From assembly GCF_964030925.1 (NCBI RefSeq), contig NZ_OZ034992.1:682001-746000 (forward strand): a stretch of 64,000 nucleotides of DNA. Reading direction: 5' to 3'. Source of the DNA: Spiroplasma_E sp902809815. Lineage in GTDB: Bacteria; Bacillota_I; Bacilli_A; Mycoplasmatales; VBWQ01. The notes beneath the pieces were generated by a model that did not search any database, had not been told where the DNA came from, and saw only the letters and a list, made by a program, of their open reading frames with translations. Position 1 is the stretch's first letter. Each line of letters opens with the position of its first letter. Position numbers and translations under genes: made by a program. Below, in pieces: positions 9,989 to 18,808 of the stretch.

Positions 9989-10913
9989 TTATTCCTGTAA
10001 TTCTTCTAATTTTTTAAAAATATAATCTCTACCCATACCCCACATTATTCTATTGTTATAAATATTAATTTCAGTTTGTTGGTTATTGTTATTATTCGCT
10101 ATTCATAAACTACTTTTTACAACGCTTGTATCTAATTGATAATAAAAATTAATTATTTGTCAACTATAATTTTTATTATTTTCTTTACTTGTATAATCAC
10201 CATAACTTATATATATTCTATAATGTGTTTTATCTTTAAATATATATTTTATAAAATTTTGATTATTATTATTTTTATCTGTTATAACTTCTCCTACTTC
10301 TTTTCATTGTGAAATATTTGGAGTTGGTGTTGGAGTATTTGGTAATTCAATATTAATCTCATTATTTTTTAATTCATTTATTTTTAAAGTATGACTTGTA
10401 ATTTTTATAGGTTGAATAATATCTACTTTAACTGTATTTTGTAATTCTTCTAATGAAAAAATATTTGCATATTTTTCATTTCCACCTTCTAAAATTAATT
10501 GTCATTTATTAATATCTAATAATTGTAAATATAAAATACCTTCTTCATTATTAATTAAACCTTTTGTAAGAAATATTTTACTTCCATGTATTCCACCTAA
10601 ATAATTACCTGTTTTAAATTCTACTGTTATTCTTGTATTTACTTGATGAAATGGTGGAGATTCCCATGTAATAATTACTCTATAAAGAGTATTAAAAGCA
10701 AGATTAAAATCACCATATTTACGATTATTTATACTTTTACCTATTACTTTTCAATTTTCTTTAACTTGTTTTTTATTTATTTCATTAATAGCACCAACAA
10801 TATTTTTATTATTAGTTTCTAATCTTCCATAAGTATTATTAAGCAATAATGAGATAGCAAGAGAACTATTTGAACTATCATTTATTCATAATTGGTCTCT
10901 ATCATCTTTATAT
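9989..10913 (-). pseudogene. Tail fibre of prophage 2, C-terminal fragment
   Basis: Third piece of a fibre gene whose other parts are at 12044-12604 and 32885-33910. It holds the shaft end, nearly identical to 24760-25380 in prophage 1, then a proline/threonine hinge NTPTPTPN and a C-terminal tip unlike that of prophage 1, ending in LEELQE. It is separated from the middle fragment only by IS3 copy 2 with its TAT duplication (10911-10913 and 12044-12046). Joining the three pieces minus duplicated bases gives 827 codons including the stop, with no frame break. Confidence 0.85.
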
Positions 10914-12043
10914 GGTGGTTGGCCCTTAATTACTGGACCATTTTTGATATAAAATTCTAAATTTTAATTTGTAAAATTGGTGGTTTTAGAAATTTAGAAT
11001 GTATTCTTTCATAATTATAAAACATAACATATTGATTTACATCATTTATAGCTTCATTGATGGATAAATATTGATTTGATCCTTTAGGTAGTCATTCTTG
11101 AGATAAATGAGAAAATCAGTTTTCAGATAATACATTACCACCAATATCATAAGGTTGTTTTTTGCTTAAAATTATTTGTTTATCCTCTGCTCATTTTGTG
11201 ATATCCTGACAATAAAATTCGTTGGCGTTATCTGAATGTAAAATAACATTTTTTACTTGATTTCAAGAAAATTGTTTGTTGATTTTTTCAAGAGCAGGAA
11301 GAATTAAATCCTGATATGATTTATTAGGAGCAATATTATAACTAACAACATTATTTGAATAAAAATCAATAATTACAAAAAGATATAATCATCCTTCTTT
11401 AGTATTTATTTGTTTAGTGTCCATTGATCAAATTTGATTTGAAGAGGTTGTACTTTTATAATCTTTGTTTACTTTATCCATTGTAGGTATTCACTTATTT
11501 GGATTTTTTTTGTTTTTAGGATAGTTATTTTTAGTTTGTTTTAATCCTTGAATATTGTGTTCTTTCATAATTTTTCGCATTTGTTTTATTGATAATTCTA
11601 TATTTAAAATGATATTTTTTTCTTGTTTTAATCACTCTTTAAAAGCTGAAAAAATTCTTAAATATCCATAAATTCTGCCTTTTCTTGTAGAATGAAATTC
11701 GATTAAAAGTTGGCATATTTTTTGATATTTATGATTGCATTTAATAATATGATTTTCTTCTTTTTTAATAGGTTTTTGTTTATTTTTTAAAAAGTAATAT
11801 GTTGATCTGTTTAATTGAAGATATTGACATAGGTTTCTAATTGAATATTGATTTTTACAATCATCAATAATTTTAATTTTTTCTTTGATATTTAATTTGT
11901 TAATTACTAATGCTATTTGTTTAATTTTATCCATTAATAAAAATCCTTTCAGGTTAAAATTAGTGTTAATTATATAACACAATTGTTTTTAGAATACATT
12001 CAGGTTTTTTAAATTAATGGTCTAGTAAAAAGGGCTAAGTGGC
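10914..12043 (-). mobile_element. IS3-family insertion sequence, copy 2
   Basis: 1130 bp, inverted relative to copy 1 and encoding the same transposase. Flanked by the 3-bp repeat TAT. The uninterrupted paralogue at about 25370-25400 shows the target sequence before insertion, confirming the boundaries. Confidence 0.93.
10957..11934 (-). CDS. IS3-family transposase, single-frame
   Basis: 325 residues, the same as the product at 5486-6463 as far as I can compare. Catalytic residues D172, D235 and E271 are present. ATG at 11934 follows the same AAAGGA site. The clean target duplication indicates that this copy arrived by simple transposition after the prophage was in place. Confidence 0.92.
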
Positions 12044-12604
12044 TATGTAAAATATCCTTTCATAAAAACAGATTTTTTATAATAATTAGTTAAATCTGAT
12101 ATTTTATTATCAACATATTCTTTGTTAGTTGCATCAGTTTCAAAAGTAGGTGTTCCAACATCAATAATTCTTTTATTATTAGCACTAATACCTTTATCAT
12201 CTTTTGAATTAATAAAATTAGGATTATCTTTATTAACTTCTCATAATGATTCACCACCACTACTACTAGTACTAATAACATTATTTTCAATTTTAATATT
12301 TTCACCAGCAATTAATTTATCTTGTTTTTTATTTAATAAGTCATTAGTTTCTTGCTTTGTATAATAATCATTATCAATACTATCTTCTGCTATAAATTCA
12401 ATTGGTGTACCAGTTCCTTGATATTGATATATATTATGAATTATTGGTGTATATTTTTTTGTGCTATTAGTAGCAATAAACTTTATTAAATCAACATCAT
12501 ATAATAATGTTACTTTATCAATATTAACATCAATATTTTCAATTATTATTTGCTTTTGTTCTATTTGACTATTAGTAATTCTGATATTAGATTTAGTTAA
12601 TTTA
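12044..12604 (-). pseudogene. Tail fibre of prophage 2, middle fragment
   Basis: Open in one frame from the prophage 1 boundary to IS3 copy 2. It carries fibre-like motifs, notably GTPTFETDATNKEYVDNKI, common in phage fibre shafts, and YYTKQETNDLLNKKQD. The last residues KKSVFMKGYF match the prophage 1 fibre. At its upstream end, one copy of GTTAATTTA (12596-12604) is the target duplication of prophage 1; removing the prophage joins it in frame to 32904-33910. Confidence 0.85.
12596..12604. repeat. 9-bp target duplication, left copy
   Basis: GTTAATTTA directly adjoining the left end of prophage 1. The identical 9-mer adjoins the right end at 32904-32912. Collapsing the two copies restores the interrupted fibre reading frame. 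Confidence 0.92.
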
Positions 12605-12634
12605 GGACGTATTGCAACCTTAGTTAGATTTAAT
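12605..12634. repeat. Left terminal inverted repeat of prophage 1
   Basis: Reads inward GGACGTATTGCAA then CCTTAGTTAGATTTAAT. Against the right end, 17 of the first 22 bases match, followed by ATTTAAT in both after a one-base offset. Confidence 0.85.
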
Positions 12635-12642
12635 AAAAATAT

Positions 12643-12669
12643 AAATGAGAGATAAAACTCTCATTTTTT
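12643..12669. terminator. Bidirectional terminator just inside the left end
   Basis: AAATGAGAG / CTCTCATTT with a 6-base loop and a T-run. It could shield the phage early region and the host from each other. Confidence 0.8.
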
Positions 12670-13090
12670 AATTGTTAAATAAAAAAACTTTAAAACTCTC
12701 GTAGATATTCTAATTGTGAGTACTAAATGTAAATACTACTACATGAGTATAAAAGAGTAATTTATTTATTTTTATTGAATTGTTATTGTATGAAATTGAA
12801 ATTAAATTTGTATAGAAATGCAATAACCATAAACCCTGTTCTTTAATTATTAATAAATTATTACACATAAGGGGGGTTATATATTACATACATACCTCAT
12901 CAATAATATCATAACATAAATAAATTAATTATTAAATATAATTTTTTATTTACGTATATGTGCTTCACTCATCAAGAGTGAAAGCACAATATATTACGTA
13001 TACGTATTAATAAAAATATATATATAAGCCTTTTATCACTGTAGGTGATAAGGCTTATACGTAAAAATACGTATTAGAAAGGAATATTAT
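12670..13090. promoter_or_regulatory. Left-end control region with two hairpins and TACGTA repeats
   Basis: No gene is seen in this 420-base stretch. It holds a GTGCTT-CACTC / GAGTG-AAGCAC hairpin (12960-12987) and an AAGCCT-TATCAC / GTGATA-AGGCTT hairpin (13026-13056). TACGTA-containing palindromes lie around and between them (about 12951, 12994-13004, 13059-13073). An inward TTAATTGTTA at 12668-12677 mirrors one near the right end. Its place before the early operon suggests promoters and operators, but no clear -35/-10 pair was found. Confidence 0.55.
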
Positions 13091-13582
13091 ATGCCAAATA
13101 TTAGTTTAGATTTAAAAACTAAAATACAAGAATCAACTAATGGTGGAATATTATTAGAAATTGGTGAATATGAAACATGATTTCCTAAACAATATACTAG
13201 TATTGACGAAAATAATAAAAAAATAGCATTAAAAATATTTGAAAATTTTGATTATAAATTAGGTAAAAATTCAATTACAGAAAATATGAAAAGTATTAAA
13301 GGTAGTGAAGTTTTAAAATATATAAAAAATATTCCAGATATTACTACAAATGAAAATGAATTAATATCTTGTGAATTTTATGAACAATATAATGGTTATT
13401 ATATTTTTACAAATGATAAAAATCAAGAATGTTTTAAATATAACATTACATGAGAACAAGATATGAAAAGTTTTAAAATAAATAATCCATATAATGATAA
13501 TGATTTAGCAATAAATTATATTGTTACACCAATGAAAGATATAAATACTCATAATGAAAAAATATTTTATTTAAAGTATTAA
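13091..13582 (+). CDS. First early-operon protein of prophage 1, unknown
   Basis: 163 residues; ATG at 13091 after AGAAAGGA. Acidic and aromatic-rich, with ILLEIGEYETWF near the start; no family recognised. No membrane span or Cys motif. Being first after the control region it may act in early takeover, lysogeny control or replication, but nothing in the sequence decides this. Confidence 0.75.
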
Positions 13583-13593
13583 AGGAAATTAAT

Positions 13594-13710
13594 ATGTTAT
13601 TAAATGTTGAAAAAATAGAATTAATAAAAAAATTATGTAATGAAAAATTACTTAAAAATAAAAAATATATTGAAATACAAGAAATATTAAAAATTATAGA
13701 AAGAGAGTAA
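13594..13710 (+). CDS. 38-residue helical early protein
   Basis: Short Lys/Glu/Ile-rich protein after AAAGGAA, predicted helical throughout (KIELIKKLCNEKLL). Tightly packed between neighbours (11 and 6 bases). Function unknown. Confidence 0.5.
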   Translation: MLLNVEKIELIKKLCNEKLLKNKKYIEIQEILKIIERE

Positions 13711-13716
13711 TTAATT

Positions 13717-13875
13717 ATGTTGAATTTAAAAGAAGATAAAAGAATATATTTAAAATATGAAGAAATTGAAAAAATATTTGGTTCATGTGATATATGTAAT
13801 AAAAATTCATCATTTGCAAATAGAACTTGTAATAAATGTTTTTATAAATTAATAGGTGAAAAAAATGAAATGTAA
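13717..13875 (+). CDS. Small zinc-ribbon early protein
   Basis: 52 residues with two Cys pairs, CDIC and CNKC, spaced for one zinc site. It overlaps the next gene by 11 bases, implying coupled translation. Probably a small nucleic-acid- or protein-binding factor; role unknown. Confidence 0.6.
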   Translation: MLNLKEDKRIYLKYEEIEKIFGSCDICNKNSSFANRTCNKCFYKLIGEKNEM

Positions 13876-14047
13876 TATACATAATGAAAAATATATATGA
13901 TTTTCTGAATTAGAAAAAACATATTATTGTAATAAATGTATTGATGAAATGATTGAAGAAGATATGTATTTAACATCAAATAATTGAGATTACTTATATG
14001 AATATTATATTAATGAATTACAATTAGAAAATTTTAAAGGAGTGTAA
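13865..14047 (+). CDS. Small zinc-binding early protein
   Basis: 60 residues. CNIH near the N-terminus and CNKC about 25 residues later could hold one zinc. The C-terminal half is acidic and aromatic. Two TGA codons encode Trp. Starts inside the previous gene. Confidence 0.55.
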
Positions 14048-14049
14048 AT

Positions 14050-14259
14050 ATGAATAGATTAGAATTACAAAATGCAAGAAAATTAATAGAAAAATTTGAA
14101 GAATTACAAGAAGAATTTAATAGTAAATATGAAAATAGTTTAGATGTTAGAATTGATGATGATTATGAATTAAACATTAGTAATGATTATTTTACATATG
14201 AAGATGTAAATAAATTAGAACAAGCAATTATTGATTATAAAAGAATTTTTAAAGGTTAA
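14050..14259 (+). CDS. 69-residue acidic early protein
   Basis: Helix-strand-helix pattern (LIEKFEELQEEF; LDVRIDDDYELNI; VNKLEQAIIDYKRIF). AAAGGAG precedes the ATG. No family recognised. Confidence 0.6.
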   Translation: MNRLELQNARKLIEKFEELQEEFNSKYENSLDVRIDDDYELNISNDYFTYEDVNKLEQAIIDYKRIFKG

Positions 14260-14274
14260 AGGAGATAAATAAAT

Positions 14275-14454
14275 ATGGTAGCAGCAGCACTTAAAAAACA
14301 TGAAGATAAATTATTAATTAAAAATTTAAAAATTCGTCTTACTAAAAATGATCATTATGAATTAAAAACATATTGTTATGAAAGAAATATAACTATGAAT
14401 GATTTTGTAAGGGATTTAATAAAAAATGCAATAAATAGAAAGAGTGATAAATAA
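14275..14454 (+). CDS. Ribbon-helix-helix protein, likely DNA-binding
   Basis: 59 residues with an Arc/CopG-like pattern: a basic strand (NLKIRLTKND), helix A (YELKTYCYERN) and helix B after ITMNDFVRDLIKNAI. Such proteins bind operator DNA as dimers and often repress their own operon. TACGTA palindromes upstream of the operon are possible targets. AAAGGAG site; the stop overlaps the next start. Confidence 0.65.
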   Translation: MVAAALKKHEDKLLIKNLKIRLTKNDHYELKTYCYERNITMNDFVRDLIKNAINRKSDK

Positions 14455-15224
14455 TGAATAATTTATATAAAAAAATACTTAAATTACAATTAGAAATTGG
14501 TAGTACACCTAAAAATGGTTTTAATACTCATGGTAATTATAAATATTGATTATTAAGTGATATTTTTAATAAATTAAAAGGACTATGTAGAGAACTAAAT
14601 ATACTTATTTTACATTCAGATAATTCAGAAAATATGAATATAAATAAAATAGAAAATATTAAAGAATTTATGGATAAAAATAATAATAAAATACAAAATG
14701 TAACAAAAGAAATAGAAGTTTCATATCAAAAAAAATATTCAATTATTGATTTAGATAATATAGAATTTAGAGAAGATTTTAATATTTTTGCTTGTGCTAA
14801 AAATACAGATATAGCAAAAGCAAAAGGTAGTGCAGAAACTTATGCTTATAGATATTTTTTAATGAATTTACTTTTATTAAGTGAAGATGAACTTGACCCA
14901 GATAATGATAATGTTAATTTAATTCAAAATAATAAACAACAAAATAATTATATTAATAATAATGTAAAAATACAAAATGAAAAATGAGAACCAAGTGAAA
15001 AACAATTAGATTATTTTGAAAAATATATGATTACAAATACAGTTTTATTTGATGAATGTATAAGAGAAGATATGGAAAGATTAAATCCAAATAATAATAA
15101 AGATTTTTTAATATTAATGGGTGAAAATTATTTAAAAACTTTATTTGATAAATTTAAAGAAATTCGTGAAAGATTTAAAAATTTAAAAAATAATAATAAA
15201 AGTGAATATAGAAATTATGAATAA
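14454..15224 (+). CDS. erf: ERF-family single-strand annealing protein
   Basis: 256 residues. The N-terminal half keeps the ERF pattern: a GFNTHGNYKYW segment and later KGSAETYAYRYFLMNLL, followed by an acidic DELDPDND stretch. A Lys/Asn-rich C-terminal tail follows. ERF proteins anneal single strands during phage recombination and genome circularisation. Only one base overlaps the previous gene, and a RuvC-like resolvase lies in the same operon, so a phage recombination cassette is likely. Confidence 0.78.
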
Positions 15225-15327
15225 ATGTAAATATTGTAATAAAAGAATTTGATTAACTAATTATTGATGTATGAATTGTTTAAAAATATTAGTTATAAAT
15301 TTAAATAAAAAAAAGGAGAAAAAATAA
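15217..15327 (+). CDS. 36-residue zinc-ribbon peptide
   Basis: Two pairs CKYC and CMNC followed by a Lys-rich tail. Overlaps the ERF gene by 8 bases. Probably folds around one zinc; role unknown. Confidence 0.5.
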
Positions 15328-15328
15328 T

Positions 15329-15496
15329 ATGAATAAAGAAAAATTAATTAGTTGACTAAATATAATTTTAGATAGTGATATAGAACAATATAATAAAGAA
15401 AAAGACATATATTATTTAAATAAATTAAGAGGTTCAATTGATTTTATTAAAATTTTAATTAATAAAATAAAATGTGGAGAGTTTGATAATGAATAA
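15329..15496 (+). CDS. 55-residue early protein, unknown
   Basis: Starts NKEKLISWLNIIL and is helical. Similar start peptides (MNKEKLI) occur in two small prophage 2 genes (38816 and 40988), hinting at a shared short family. AAAAGGAG precedes it; the next gene overlaps by 8 bases. Confidence 0.5.
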
Positions 15497-15767
15497 AGAA
15501 AATTACTATATATTTACATATAAAGAATGTCAATTATTAGAAGAGAAATATAAATTAGATTTTCCTTATTATGTTGGTAATAAATTAAGAAGTGAATGTG
15601 ATGAGTGTAAAAGTATTACTGATAATGATGTATTAGATTGAATTAATGAAGAAATGGCAAAAGTTGAAAATTTATTAAAAAAATATAAAAATAAAAAAAT
15701 GTTAAAAGGTTATTATTTAGGATTAGAAAAAGCAAAATCTTATTTTGTTTGTAGAGAGGGACAATAA
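15489..15767 (+). CDS. 92-residue early protein with CDEC
   Basis: Contains SECDECKSIT in the middle and a lone Cys near the end. Helical C-terminal half with LLKKYKNKKMLKGYY. GGAGAG precedes the start. No family recognised. Confidence 0.55.
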
Positions 15768-15769
15768 TA

Positions 15770-16372
15770 ATGAATAATTATTTACTTTCAATTGACCCAA
15801 GTATTAAAAATACTGGATTTACATTATGAGAAAAACAATGATATCAAAATGATATTAAATCTTATCCTACTTATTTTAGATGAAAACCAATATTAATTAA
15901 AAGTTATAGTTTTAAAAAATATAGTACTGGAGTTGAAATTAGTAAATCAGATTATATTTATAATAATAACTTTAATTATTTAATACTTAATCAAATAGAA
16001 AAAGAATTAGATTTTCAATTAGGAAGTAAAAATTCAAAATCCAACTTTAATCTAATTATAGAACGTGGTACTTTTCATAGTAAAAATGGTATTGGTTATG
16101 AAACACAAGAACATTTAAGAGGTTTTATTGCTGGTCAATTTAATAAATTAATAACAAAAGATATGTTAATAAGTCCAAGTGAATGAAAGAAATGATATAA
16201 AGAAAATTATAAAAATATAGAAATAAATTATAATAATTGAAAAAAAGAATATTCTTTAATATTAGTTAAAGATTTAATTACTTTTAATAATTGAAATATA
16301 ACAATATCAAATCATGATGAAGCAGATAGTTTATTAATTGGTTGATATTATTTAAATAAGGAGAATAAATAA
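15770..16372 (+). CDS. RuvC-like Holliday-junction resolvase
   Basis: 200 residues with the RNase H-fold acidic residues: LLSIDPSIKNTGF (first Asp, residue 8), LIIERGTFHS (Glu) and SNHDEADSLLIGW (C-terminal Asp pair). Phage RuvC homologues resolve branched DNA before packaging. Divergent from the prophage 2 resolvase at 40524. Overlaps the next gene at ATAATG. Specific substrate inferred only from the fold. Confidence 0.75.
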
Positions 16373-16533
16373 TGAAATGTTTACTGTGTGAAAAAAGAGC
16401 AGTAGGAAGTCGAAAAATTATGAAATTAGAAGCATATAGTAACGATAATTTTTCATTTAACTTATATTTTTGTAAAAAACATTTAGAAAAAGAATTAAAT
16501 ATGAATGGTATAAAAATTAAGGAGAATAAATAA
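16372..16533 (+). CDS. Small zinc-finger early protein
   Basis: 53 residues: CLLC near the N-terminus and FCKKH about 25 residues later. Same layout as the proteins at 7665 and 16703. The junction with the upstream gene is TAATG. Confidence 0.6.
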   Translation: MKCLLCEKRAVGSRKIMKLEAYSNDNFSFNLYFCKKHLEKELNMNGIKIKENK

Positions 16534-16703
16534 TGTTTATGAATTTTAAATTAAAAAAAATAACAAAAATTAATAAATTATTAGATGAAAGAGCTTCTTT
16601 TTTACATATGTATTTACTTTATAGTAATGAACAAATAAAAAAAGATGTAACTATTATTTATTTAAATAATTATTTAAATAAATTAAATAAGGAAGTAAAA
16701 TAA
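16533..16703 (+). CDS. 56-residue basic helical early protein
   Basis: Preceded by AAGGAG inside the previous gene and joined by TAATG on both sides. Lys/Leu-rich with LLDERASFLHMYLLY. Function unknown. Confidence 0.5.
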   Translation: MFMNFKLKKITKINKLLDERASFLHMYLLYSNEQIKKDVTIIYLNNYLNKLNKEVK

Positions 16704-16885
16704 TGCAAAAACAAAAACAAGAAAAAGTATTACTTAAATGTATTGTTAAAGATTGTAATAGTAAAGTATTAGTTACTTTAAAAATTGGAAATATAGAAGA
16801 TAGTGCTGTTCAATTTTTTAATATGTGTTATTTTCATAAAAAACAATTTAAAAATAAAATAAAAGAAATTAAAAATAAGGAGTAA
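16703..16885 (+). CDS. Small zinc-finger early protein
   Basis: 60 residues: CIVKDC, then a beta-like stretch, then CYFHKKQF. The C-x4-C / C-x2-H pattern recurs at 7665. Linked to neighbours by TAATG and GGAG. Confidence 0.6.
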   Translation: MQKQKQEKVLLKCIVKDCNSKVLVTLKIGNIEDSAVQFFNMCYFHKKQFKNKIKEIKNKE

Positions 16886-16888
16886 ATA

Positions 16889-17173
16889 ATGAATTTATGA
16901 GACTTTTTAAAATATAGTGATAAATATAATGTTTTTAAAATATTTACTGAAGATAAAGAAATATATTTTTCATGAAATGGTGGAAATAGTGAATTAGATG
17001 ATGACCGTACTTTATTAGGTTATGAATTAGCAGACTGAAAAGTATTATCATATAAGTTAGACCCAGATAGTTTAGAAATTGAAGTATTTGTTGCACCAGA
17101 TAATCAATTAATGCAAAATTATAATCATTTTCCAAAAACAAAAGAAGAAAGATTAAATTATAATAAGGAGTAA
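16889..17173 (+). CDS. 94-residue acidic early protein, unknown
   Basis: Several Trp codons are TGA. Acidic, aromatic-rich (EIYFSWNGGNSELDDD), likely a compact alpha/beta domain. AAGGAG precedes the start. No family recognised. Confidence 0.55.
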
Positions 17174-17176
17174 ATA

Positions 17177-17443
17177 ATGATAATGATAAATTGTACAATA
17201 GATGAATTTTTAAATAAATGAAAAAAAGAAAAACATTATGATGTAAGTGTTGGTCATTTTTCAGGTGAAGGAGATTTTACTTTAAATTTTAAAGATTTGC
17301 ATATTGACAAAAATAATATTGAAGAATTTGAAGAATTATTAAATGATTATAATATTAATAGAAAAATTTGAGAAAAAATAGAAAAATGTAAACAATGTCA
17401 TCATCATAATTCTCAAATAGAAATTAATGATGATGATGAATAA
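17177..17443 (+). CDS. 88-residue protein with CKQCHHH, last of early operon
   Basis: N-terminal strand-rich half, acidic middle, then CKQCHHH close to the end and a DDDE tail. Could bind metal. It ends the early operon before the leader at 17444. Confidence 0.55.
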
Positions 17444-17458
17444 AATAATTAAATAATC

Positions 17459-17588
17459 TATATTTAATATAGAAAATATGATATAATTAATAAAGAGAAA
17501 TTACTCATTCCTAAATAATTTCTCTTTTTTATTTTTTTTGATTTATAATATTATTAACAAATAAAAAAATGGGAATGAGTTTTTATTT
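17459..17588 (+). promoter_or_regulatory. Promoter and attenuator-like leader of the DUF3800 gene
   Basis: A TATAAT at 17482-17487 would start RNA near 17494, almost at a hairpin AAAGAGAAATTA / TAATTTCTCTTTTTT (17492-17526) that looks like a terminator. The loop contains CTCATTCC, exactly complementary to GGAATGAG at 17572-17579, the region just before the start codon at 17589. Loop and ribosome-binding region could therefore pair. Confidence 0.5.
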
Positions 17589-18443
17589 ATGAGTAATAAT
17601 AATATAAATGAATATTGATTATATTTAGATGATAGTGGTAAATTTCTTAATAAAAGCGATAAACATGTAATTTATGGTGGTATTATTTTTAATAATAAAA
17701 ATAAAAGAAATAATTTTATTAAAAGTTTTATTGAAGCAAAAAAGAAAGTAACAAAAAAATCTGAAATAAAAGGAGATGATATTGCTAAAAAATATATTAA
17801 ATTTAAAAAAAGTCCTTATAAAAAAGCAGATATAGAAAATTTAATTAGTAAATACAAAATAATAGATAATTTATTTTGCGTTTGAACATGCAAAAAAGAT
17901 TTAATTTTACCAACTTCAGATGAAGAACATGCAAAATTAAAAAATAATGAATTAATTGCTTTATTAATAAAAAAATTAATTGAAAATAAAACTATATTAC
18001 CTAATTCAAATATAAATTTATATATTGATGATATTTATACACAACCTATTCAAGAAATAGATGCAATTAATTTAAAATCATATCTAAATAAAAATTATTC
18101 AAAAAATGGAATAATTAGATTTTTAAGAACAAAAAATATAATCATTAATAAAGTAAAATACTTAGATTCTAAAATATATAATTGTATACAGGCATGTGAT
18201 ATTATTGCAAATTTTTGTAATAAATATTTAAATAAACATAAAGACGCAAAACAATTATTAAATATATTTGAAAATTTTGAATTTAATATAATTGCTTGTA
18301 AGTTTCCGGTAATTATATATAATAATAGTATATTAGATATAAAATGCTGTTGGTCAGAGTCTAGTCAGGTAAATACTACTGGAAATAAAGTTGCTGGTGT
18401 GTTCTTAGAGAGCAGGCAAGCTGCCCAACAAGATAAGGAATAA
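17589..18443 (+). CDS. DUF3800-family protein
   Basis: 284 residues with the family pattern: YWLYLDDSGKF at the start, VIYGGIIF, then LYIDDIYTQP and CIQACDIIANF, suggesting an RNase H-like metal-binding fold. Relatives are common in prophages and defence islands, with unproved function. It has its own leader and faces the late operon tail to tail. The last 35 codons have clearly higher GC than the rest (see findings) and use TGG for Trp. Confidence 0.7.
18345..18438 (+). other. GC-rich, possibly structured segment at the 3' end of the DUF3800 gene
   Basis: By my count 42 of 94 bases are G or C, far above the surrounding sequence. TGTTGG near the start can pair with CCAACA near the end, and GCAG-GCAAG-CTGC forms an inner hairpin. 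It may be a structured RNA overlapping the coding end, or a recently acquired tail. Confidence 0.4.
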
Positions 18444-18470
18444 TTTTTATTCCTTTTTCTTTTTATATAA

Positions 18471-18499
18471 AAAAAGTTACCTTAATTGGTAACTTTTTA
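18471..18499. terminator. Bidirectional terminator between early and late operons
   Basis: AAAAAGTTACC / GGTAACTTTTT with a 6-base loop. A second weaker hairpin, AAGGAA / TTCCTTTTT, lies at 18435-18458. Together they end the DUF3800 and late transcripts. Confidence 0.85.
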
Positions 18500-18754
18500 A
18501 TTAGATTGTGAAATATTATTTTGGTTAGATTTTCTTTTGAAAATATCTAAAAATTTAAAATTTGGATTTTCTTTTTTAAATATTTTATTTGCTCAAAATA
18601 AACCAATAATATTTAATGAAATAAACATAAAAAATATACCCATTTTTTTTTGTCTATGACATAAATCATGACCTTTACATGTAATTAATAATAAAAATAC
18701 TAATCCAAACATTACTGAAAGTATTATTACATCTGCTAATCATAGTTCAATCAT
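18497..18754 (-). CDS. Small membrane protein, holin candidate
   Basis: 85 residues with two hydrophobic segments: VIILSVMFGLVFLLLIT (about 8-24) and GIFFMFISLNIIGLFW (about 36-51), the CHRQKK loop between them, and a basic C-terminus. Last gene of the late operon, where holins often lie. A wall-less host needs no endolysin, and none is seen. Function inferred from place and topology only. Confidence 0.5.
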
Positions 18755-18808
18755 ATTTAAAATTCTCCATATCATAATATTTTAAATTATTATAATTATA
18801 TACTATTT

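Noticed and set aside
12122..12364. Plus-strand frame and an alternative minus-strand poly-Leu frame
   Set aside because: Both are off-frame readings of the fibre fragment, whose frame is proved by the rejoined gene.
12940..13080. CRISPR array
   Set aside because: Repeats are short palindromes at irregular spacing, with no 20-40-base repeat units, spacers or cas genes.
16940..17200. Possible minus-strand membrane protein opposite the early operon (16944-17198)
   Set aside because: It is the hydrophobic shadow of a well-spaced plus-strand gene with ribosome site; shadows of AT-rich genes often look like membrane proteins.
18345..18438. phi29-type packaging RNA
   Set aside because: No match to the known pRNA shape was visible and the phage has an ordinary large terminase.
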